From NCBI GenBank assembly GCA_018812355.1, contig JAHJDQ010000023.1:1-8839 (forward strand): a stretch of DNA of 8,839 nt, written 5' to 3'. The notes under the pieces were generated by a model. It was not told the origin of the DNA. It made no database searches and worked only from the letters and a program-made list of their open reading frames with translations. This stretch comes from Nanobdellota archaeon (lineage in GTDB: Archaea > Nanobdellota > Nanobdellia > Woesearchaeales > GW2011-AR9). This document shows, piece by piece, positions 1 to 5,009 of the stretch. How positions within the stretch are numbered: the stretch's first letter is position 1; every line of letters begins with the position of its first letter. Position numbers and translations under genes: made by a program.

Positions 1-38
1 TCTTTAATTCTCGAATGATCCACCTTCTTTTTTTTCAT
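1..38 (-). CDS. Possible 5' end of a gene leaving the window (partial)
   Basis: An ATG at 38-36 on the minus strand opens a frame that stays open to the window edge and would begin MKKKKVDHSRIK. Only about 12 codons are visible, so no family can be assigned. No Shine-Dalgarno sequence precedes it. A TATA-like box lies at 86-93, which would give a leader of roughly 25 bases, unlike the leaderless arrangement of the other genes here. Two other upstream ATGs (51-49 and 59-57) run into stop codons within 6-16 codons. It would follow the glycosyltransferase gene on the same strand. This is a weak call from an open frame only. Confidence 0.25.
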   Translation of the reverse strand, partial: MKKKKVDHSRIK

Positions 39-70
39 TTAATTTGTACATTGTAGCATCACCAAAGCAC

Positions 71-112
71 AATGTTAATCAGTTCTTTATAAATGTAAAG
101 AAATGTTAACCA
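71..112 (-). promoter_or_regulatory. TATA-like box flanked by direct repeats
   Basis: The 8-mer TTTATAAA at 86-93 is a good TATA-box match on either strand. It is flanked by two near-identical 11-mers, AATGTTAATCA at 71-81 and AATGTTAACCA at 102-112, whose starts are 31 bases apart, close to three helical turns. This could be a promoter with a repressor or activator site for a gene to the left of the window. The direction is inferred from the open frame at 38; the repeats themselves are seen directly. In this AT-rich DNA a chance match is possible. Confidence 0.3.
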
Positions 113-144
113 ATTACGATACTAAACATTTATGATGTATATGT

Positions 145-1284
145 TTAGGAATAATACTCTTTCATTAATAAACGTTTAATCTTATTAATTGATCTTTCCC
201 AAGAAAAAGAATAAGCAACCGTTTTACGGGCATTTCTTCCTAACTTCTCTTTAAATTCTGGTTCGTTAATCACTTTTTCAATTTTTAAAGCTAACATGGT
301 GGCGCTGTTCCGAGGAAAGAAAATTCCGTTGTGATCTTTAACAATATAATTCTTCATCATCCCTACTTTAGTGACGATAACAGGTAGACCAGTGGCCATT
401 GCTTCTAAGGTAGCTAAACTAGTTGTCTCGGTTAAACTGGGCAGGACAAAAATATCCGTCGCTCTTAGATAATCTTCCACATTCTTGACAAAACCAGTAA
501 TCGTACAATTATTTAATTCTTTAAACTTCTCTTTATGTTCATCTTGACCGTCGCCAACTAAGAGAAGATGATAATTTTCTTTGTCAGGGAGTTTATTGAA
601 CGCTTCTATCAAGACCAAAGTGTTCTTTTCTTTCGTAATACGACCGACGTAAGTAATGATAGTTTTGTTTTCTGGTAGGTTAACTTTCTTTTTACTGGCG
701 ATTTTATCAGTGGAAGGAGAAAATCTTTCAATATCCACACCTAAACGGGCCACTTTAATCTCAGCCGTGATGCCTTCTTCTCTTAACTCGGCCTCTAGTT
801 CTGGATAGGGAATCAAAATCAATGAACAGCTGTTAATGATTTTCCGAATGAGGAATTTCGTGCTGTGGTAAATTGTCCTAGTGAAAGAATTGTCAATAAA
901 ATTTTCAAAAAATTCGAAGAGGTTAACATGCATATAAAAGACACATTTTTTTTTATTACTAACAGCATAATCAATGGCCAGAAAACTAATCGCGGCCGGA
1001 CCTTGCGCAAAGACCAGATCCGATTTTTTTACTTCATGCTTAATTTTTTTCATATTTTTAGAAGAAATTTTAATTGATTTATAGCCGGAAGAGCCAATTA
1101 GTTTTGACATGTCCAGAAAAGTATGTTTCTCATTATCATTTTTTTTCTGTAAATTGGGAACGATTAAATGATAACTAAAATCTTCTTTAATACGTTTAAC
1201 AAACTCTTCGACAAATCTGAGTGTACCGTCTGTTTTAGGATAATAAGTATCGACGGCAATGAGTAATTTTGGTTTATCAATCAT
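145..1284 (-). CDS. GT4-type glycosyltransferase (GT-B fold)
   Basis: The 379-residue protein is a probable retaining GT-B glycosyltransferase that moves a sugar from a nucleotide-sugar to an unidentified acceptor, probably on the cytoplasmic face of the membrane. The N-terminal acceptor domain starts with LLIAVDTYYPKTDG (7-20), matching the family's opening strand and glycine-containing loop. The C-terminal nucleotide-sugar domain has TYVGRITKEKN (211-221), including the R215/K220 pair expected to hold the donor phosphates, LLVGDG (241-246), and an EX7E signature with E286 and E294 in PSLTETTSLATLEAMA. Length is usual for the family and I see no transmembrane helix. The ATG overlaps the stop of the upstream deacetylase gene (ATGA), so the two are probably cotranscribed and translationally coupled; no Shine-Dalgarno is evident. 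Family placement is strong; donor and acceptor cannot be read from the sequence. PIG-A, MshA and BshA belong to the same broad family. Confidence 0.9.
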   Translation of the reverse strand: MIDKPKLLIAVDTYYPKTDGTLRFVEEFVKRIKEDFSYHLIVPNLQKKNDNEKHTFLDMSKLIGSSGYKSIKISSKNMKKIKHEVKKSDLVFAQGPAAISFLAIDYAVSNKKKCVFYMHVNLFEFFENFIDNSFTRTIYHSTKFLIRKIINSCSLILIPYPELEAELREEGITAEIKVARLGVDIERFSPSTDKIASKKKVNLPENKTIITYVGRITKEKNTLVLIEAFNKLPDKENYHLLLVGDGQDEHKEKFKELNNCTITGFVKNVEDYLRATDIFVLPSLTETTSLATLEAMATGLPVIVTKVGMMKNYIVKDHNGIFFPRNSATMLALKIEKVINEPEFKEKLGRNARKTVAYSFSWERSINKIKRLLMKEYYS

Positions 1285-1931
1285 TTTATCCGGAAAAATT
1301 TTTCTCCAAACATGGTTCTTATTTTGAAGCCTTCTTTAATCGCTCTAAAGATTAAAAGGAAGACAGGATAGGCAATGTGAATTTTCTGGCTGCGGAATGT
1401 TTTGAGAGCTTTCATTTTTAAGGAAAAAGTTTTGGTGATATTAACAAATAAAGCGGGGAAACTGGTTTTTAAAGAGACTGGATTCCAGATGGAGTAAGTG
1501 TAGAGTTCCGGCTTTCTCTTACCTTTAATTTTATCATAGATATCTAAAGTTAACTTGTAGACAGCTTTATGGTCCGGATGAGGATCCTGAATACTATGAG
1601 TAAAAATTTTTTGAGGTTGGAGAGTTTTGATTAGAGGGAGAATTTTTTTTTCTATGTTTTTTTCTTTGTACTGATTAAGAAAATCAAACTCTTTTAAATC
1701 AAAAATGTAGGTCTGGCAGCCTAAGAGTTTACTGGCTTCCAAAGCTTCATGTGCACGCATCTTCTGAACAACTTTTTCTTTGAGCCAGGGATGGGAACCT
1801 TCCCCATAAGAAAAGACAATAGAAAGAATTTGTTTACCCTCCTGGGCATACTTCGCTATTGTTCCGCCGGCACCAATGACAAAATCATCTGAATGTGCAC
1901 CAAAGACTAAAATTGTTTCTCTTTTTTTCAT
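1281..1931 (-). CDS. PIG-L/LmbE-family zinc-dependent deacetylase
   Basis: The 216-residue protein belongs to the family that removes acetyl groups from N-acetylglucosaminyl compounds (PIG-L, MshB, BshB) or from other amide substrates. The first motif is AHSDDFVIGAGG (12-23), in place of the usual AHPDDE. The expected zinc ligands H13 and D16 and the general base D15 are kept, but proline becomes serine and the glutamate becomes phenylalanine. The second motif, HPDH at 118-121, supplies the third ligand, H121. The C-terminal part has K-A-L..SQK (174-183) and GEKF (209-212), also typical of the family. Length is normal and there is no signal peptide. It is the first gene of an operon with the glycosyltransferase, whose ATG overlaps its TGA by four bases. 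A TATA-like box sits about 25 bases before the ATG. The substrate is unknown; a sugar made by the partner glycosyltransferase is the natural guess. Confidence 0.88.
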   Translation of the reverse strand: MKKRETILVFGAHSDDFVIGAGGTIAKYAQEGKQILSIVFSYGEGSHPWLKEKVVQKMRAHEALEASKLLGCQTYIFDLKEFDFLNQYKEKNIEKKILPLIKTLQPQKIFTHSIQDPHPDHKAVYKLTLDIYDKIKGKRKPELYTYSIWNPVSLKTSFPALFVNITKTFSLKMKALKTFRSQKIHIAYPVFLLIFRAIKEGFKIRTMFGEKFFRIK

Positions 1932-1950
1932 ATAGGAAGAGGATATTTAT

Positions 1951-1960
1951 TTTATTTAAG
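1951..1960 (-). promoter_or_regulatory. TATA box of the deacetylase-glycosyltransferase operon
   Basis: On the minus strand this reads CTTAAATAAA and is centred about 25 bases before the ATG at 1931, the archaeal TATA-to-start distance for a leaderless transcript. There is no ribosome-binding site in the usual window before the ATG. The site is inferred from spacing and composition only. Confidence 0.5.
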
Positions 1961-2038
1961 AAGTTTTCTGAATTCATTGACTAAATTGACGATAAATTAT
2001 AACAATTACTAGAAACATTCTATTTCTGACCACAAAAG
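1961..2038. promoter_or_regulatory. Divergent intergenic core between two promoters
   Basis: About 80 AT-rich bases separate the two outward-facing TATA boxes and would carry any shared regulatory site. Two small patterns are visible: a perfect inverted repeat TAGAA-N3-TTCTA at 2010-2022, ending 16 bases before the plus-strand TATA box, and a repeated ATTGAC at 1976-1981 and 1985-1990. Both are short enough to be chance in this composition. No gene is seen here. Confidence 0.25.
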
Positions 2039-2046
2039 TTTATTAA
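2039..2046 (+). promoter_or_regulatory. TATA box of the lipid-kinase-like gene
   Basis: TTTATTAA is centred about 26-27 bases before the ATG at 2069 and is preceded by the purine-rich stretch ACAAAAG, in the place of a BRE. This fits a leaderless mRNA and supports the chosen start. No Shine-Dalgarno is present. Confidence 0.5.
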
Positions 2047-2068
2047 TCATTATTTTACCAAAACCATA

Positions 2069-3175
2069 ATGGGAAGACCTTTGAAACAATTAACAATAGC
2101 AAACGCAGCTGCAGGTAATTGTAAGAAATGGGAAGTACAGAAAGTAGCAAAGATTCTTAATCGTTTTCCGAATTTTTTAGAGAGTGAAGTTATTGTCACT
2201 TCTTCCCTAAAAAAGTTAGAAGCAGCTCTGATTAAATATCGTGATTACCATCCTGATATTTTAGGTTTTATGGGAGGAGATGCTACCCTTTCTCAAGGTT
2301 TAACCAAAGCAGAAGAAATATGGGGTTGGATTCCCAATCAAATCGCTCATTTTCCTGCTGGTAAAGTATGTAATTTAGCGAACGAATTAAGATTAAATGG
2401 TGGTCTGAGAGATAAGTTAAAGAAAAGAGTCCAGATTCCTTATACTGAAGCAATTCAGTTAGCTCGCGAAATGAGTGATAAAGCAAGCTTCAATCAAGAG
2501 TTTAAAACCGAAGAAATTGATTTATTAGACGTTAACGGAAGAAAAGGCTTTAATGTTGCTTTAGGAGCTGCTCCTAAATTAATCTGGGCCTATTTTCATC
2601 ATTCCAAAATAGAGTACAATAGATTAGAAGAAAGATTAAAAATTTCTGCTACAGAAGAATATCAAAAAGTAATTGATCAATGTTTTCAAAATAGCAACGG
2701 TTTACTCAGAAGTCTCGGAGCGGTTTATGCTCTTTCTACTGCTTTAGAAACGATTGTTTCTTCTGTAAATCCGCATTCTTCAAGGAATAAGTTTTATGAA
2801 CAACCTTTTTTAGGACAGGTCTTTCTGGACGGGGAAGAGTTTATTTCTGATCAACTTAATACCATCTACATCTCTTCTTGTGGAACACTTAACTTTGGTG
2901 TTAAAGGGATTACCTTAAAAGTTATTCCGGAAGCGCGAAAAGCAAAAGGGAAAGTACCAATAGCTTTATCCTCAGAATCAGTGTGGGGAGTAGTTAGTCA
3001 GTTATGGGGATTGTATAAAGGAAAGGAATTAGACTTAGCAAGTTATCACGCTCCGGAAGAGGTTAGAATTGTTGGAAAGGAACCAATAATTTATCTTGTT
3101 GAGGACGATCTTTTTGCTGCTGACGAGTTGATGATTAAATATAATCGTACCTTAAAGTTTATTTCTCCTTCGTGA
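2069..3175 (+). CDS. Diverged diacylglycerol kinase/LCB5-fold protein
   Basis: The 368-residue protein resembles the YegS/DgkB/sphingosine-kinase superfamily, whose members phosphorylate a lipid alcohol with ATP. Family features appear in order: NAAAG (12-16) for NPxAG, LGFMGGDATL (65-74) for the nucleotide loop GGDGT, HFPAGKVCNLANEL (94-107) for the PxGTxND segment, GFNVALGAA (160-168), then a beta-rich C-terminal half from about 248 with FLDGEEF (252-258). Several active-site positions differ: GGDGT is GGDAT, the GT and ND pairs are altered, and the usual late DGE motif is VEDDL (344-348). It is somewhat longer than the usual ~300 residues, partly through a helical stretch at about 176-240. 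No signal peptide or membrane helix is seen. It is divergent from the glycosyltransferase operon. It could be an active lipid kinase of unusual specificity or a non-catalytic relative. Fold confidence is good, activity uncertain. The stop codon lies inside a palindromic element. Confidence 0.75.
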   Translation: MGRPLKQLTIANAAAGNCKKWEVQKVAKILNRFPNFLESEVIVTSSLKKLEAALIKYRDYHPDILGFMGGDATLSQGLTKAEEIWGWIPNQIAHFPAGKVCNLANELRLNGGLRDKLKKRVQIPYTEAIQLAREMSDKASFNQEFKTEEIDLLDVNGRKGFNVALGAAPKLIWAYFHHSKIEYNRLEERLKISATEEYQKVIDQCFQNSNGLLRSLGAVYALSTALETIVSSVNPHSSRNKFYEQPFLGQVFLDGEEFISDQLNTIYISSCGTLNFGVKGITLKVIPEARKAKGKVPIALSSESVWGVVSQLWGLYKGKELDLASYHAPEEVRIVGKEPIIYLVEDDLFAADELMIKYNRTLKFISPS

Positions 3176-3242
3176 GCAGGGCACGGCGCGGTAGATTTTG
3201 TTCGTTTCACTAACAAAATGCGCCTCCTTTGGCACTGCTCAC
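3172..3242. repeat. GC-rich long-hairpin element overlapping a stop codon
   Basis: This stretch folds on paper into one long hairpin. The outer stem GTGAGCAG (3172-3179) pairs perfectly with CTGCTCAC (3235-3242). After a G-A mismatch come two more pairs, then an asymmetric internal loop, GGCGC (3185-3189) with GCGCC (3220-3224), a GGTAG bulge (3190-3194), and ATTTTGTT (3195-3202) with AACAAAAT (3212-3219), closing a 9-base loop. That is 23 pairs. By hand count it is just over half G+C, well above its surroundings. It supplies the TGA of the upstream gene and ends about 20 bases before the thrS TATA box. It may be a dispersed palindromic repeat, a 3'-end stabiliser or terminator, or a small structured RNA. 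The structure is seen; the role is not known. Confidence 0.6.
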
Positions 3243-3261
3243 TCACATAAAAACCCGATTA

Positions 3262-3272
3262 TTTTTTAAATA
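3262..3272 (+). promoter_or_regulatory. TATA box of thrS
   Basis: TTTTTTAAATA contains an 8-mer (3265-3272) centred 25-26 bases before the thrS ATG at 3294. There is no Shine-Dalgarno between it and the ATG, so a leaderless transcript is likely. The T-run could double as the U-tract at the 3' end of the upstream transcript. Confidence 0.5.
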
Positions 3273-3293
3273 GAAAGATATTCCTAGTTTATT

Positions 3294-5009
3294 ATGAAAA
3301 TCCTGACAATCCATGCGGACTTTATTGAGTTTCAAGCTAAGAAGAAAGCTTTTAAAGGTGCAGAAGAAGGTATTTCTAAAGATAAACAGAAAGTTGAAGA
3401 ATGTTTAGTTGTCTTTACGGCAGTAGAAAAGAGTGATGAAAATAATCTTAAGGCTGTTACGAAAAGATATGTTAAAGAGATTAAAGATATTGCTCAACAA
3501 GTTAAGGCTGAAAATTTAGTATTATATCCTTATGCTCATTTAAGTTCTTCATTGTCTAATCCGAAAAGTGCAGAAGAGTTGATGAAAGATGCTGAAAAAA
3601 TTCTTAAGAAGGATTATAAAGTTGTGCGAGCACCGTTCGGCTGGTACAAATCATTTAACATTTCTTGTAAAGGTCATCCTTTATCAGAATTAAGTAGAGA
3701 GTTTAGTGCTGAAGGAAAGGGTAAAGTTAATGTTAAGGAATTATCTAAAGAAGAGATTAGTTCGTTATTAAGTCAAATTTCTCGTTCTAGATTAGATACA
3801 TCTAAACTAAAAGATAATGATCATCGTATTCTTGGTCAGAAGTTAGATTGGTGGAGTTTTAACGAAATTGCTCCAGGAATGGTTTTCTGGCATGATAAAG
3901 GTTTAACGATTAAAAATTTATTAATTGATTATTGGCGTGATGTACATCGTCGTAGTGGTTATACAGAAATTTCTACACCGCAAATTATGGATAAGAGATT
4001 ATGGCAAGTCTCAGGACATTGGGATAAGTATAGTGAAAATAATTTTGTGACAGAATATGAAGGTCGTCCTGCCTTAGTTAAACCAATGAATTGTCCAGGC
4101 GGAATGTTAGTCTATAAAACAAGTCCTAAATCCTATAAAGACCTACCGATGCGCGTTGGTGAGATGGGCATAGTTCATCGACAAGAACTATCAGGAGTAT
4201 TAGCAGGATTGTTTAGGGTAATTCAGTTTACACAAGATGATGCCCATATCTTTTGCACAGAAAAACAGTTAGAAGATGAAGTTAGTAAAATTATTGATAT
4301 AATTAAAGAAATGTTCGCGACGTTTAATTTAAAGTTTAATCATATTGAATTATCAACCAGACCGGAAAAAAGGATTGGTTCTGATCAAGTTTGGGATCAA
4401 GCAGAAAAAGCGTTAGAGAAAGTTTTGAAGAAAAGAAAGATGAATTATAAAATTAATCCAGGGGATGGAGCTTTTTACGGTCCGAAGATTGATTTCCATT
4501 TAAAAGATTCTCTTGATAGAACTTGGCAGTGTTCAACGATTCAATTAGATATGGCCCTACCAGAAAGGTTTGAATTAGAATATGCTGATAGTGATGGCAA
4601 GATGAAACGGCCAATCATGTTACACTGGGTAGTTTACGGAGCGATCGAAAGATTTATTGGAATTATGGTAGAACACTTAGCAGGAAAATTACCATTATGG
4701 TTATCTCCGGTACAAGTTAAGGTATTGACGATTACAGATGATCAGATTCCGTATGCTAAGAAAGTTGTTGCTGAATTAGTTAAGAATGGTCTTCGAGTAG
4801 AGTTAGATGATCGTGCTGAAAGTATGGGCAAGAAAATAAGAGATGCAGCGATGGAAAAAGTTAATTATATCGTTACGATTGGCGAGAAAGAAGTTGCTAA
4901 GAAAGTATTAGCTGTTAGAGATCGAAGTGGTAAGACTAAGTTTGGTGTTAATGTAGATAAGTTCGTTAAGGATTTATTGAAAGAAGTTGAAGGGAAGGAG
5001 ATTAAATAA
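3294..5009 (+). CDS. thrS: Threonyl-tRNA synthetase, archaeal type
   Basis: This cytoplasmic class II enzyme charges tRNA-Thr with threonine. The 571 residues hold three parts. The archaea-specific editing domain (1 to about 145), of D-aminoacyl-tRNA deacylase fold, hydrolyses mischarged seryl-tRNA-Thr; it shows IHADFIEF (6-13), the histidine of YPYAH (H82) and FGWYKSFNISCKGHPLSE (115-132). The catalytic core (about 180-465) has MNCPGG, the motif 2 region RVGEMGIVHRQE (287-298), FTQDDAHIF, and motif 3 around IERF (451-454); zinc and threonine ligands C267, H318 and H444 are all present. The anticodon-binding domain occupies about 470-565. Length is slightly below the ~610-625 usual for archaeal ThrRS but no domain is missing, and there is no bacterial TGS domain. 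The ATG start fits the family's N-terminus and the TATA spacing. The stop abuts that of the convergent helicase gene. No T-box is seen upstream. Confidence 0.97.
   Translation: MKILTIHADFIEFQAKKKAFKGAEEGISKDKQKVEECLVVFTAVEKSDENNLKAVTKRYVKEIKDIAQQVKAENLVLYPYAHLSSSLSNPKSAEELMKDAEKILKKDYKVVRAPFGWYKSFNISCKGHPLSELSREFSAEGKGKVNVKELSKEEISSLLSQISRSRLDTSKLKDNDHRILGQKLDWWSFNEIAPGMVFWHDKGLTIKNLLIDYWRDVHRRSGYTEISTPQIMDKRLWQVSGHWDKYSENNFVTEYEGRPALVKPMNCPGGMLVYKTSPKSYKDLPMRVGEMGIVHRQELSGVLAGLFRVIQFTQDDAHIFCTEKQLEDEVSKIIDIIKEMFATFNLKFNHIELSTRPEKRIGSDQVWDQAEKALEKVLKKRKMNYKINPGDGAFYGPKIDFHLKDSLDRTWQCSTIQLDMALPERFELEYADSDGKMKRPIMLHWVVYGAIERFIGIMVEHLAGKLPLWLSPVQVKVLTITDDQIPYAKKVVAELVKNGLRVELDDRAESMGKKIRDAAMEKVNYIVTIGEKEVAKKVLAVRDRSGKTKFGVNVDKFVKDLLKEVEGKEIK

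Noticed and set aside
819..1077. Short open frames on both strands inside the glycosyltransferase gene
   Set aside because: They overlap a well-supported family member, have no recognisable motif and no promoter or start signal of their own.
2283..2486. 67-codon minus-strand frame within the lipid-kinase-like gene
   Set aside because: It is antisense to conserved motifs and shows no family features.
3172..3246. tRNA gene or IS200/IS605 end in the palindromic element
   Set aside because: The fold is a single long hairpin, not a cloverleaf, with no T-arm or anticodon arm in place, and there is no transposase nearby.
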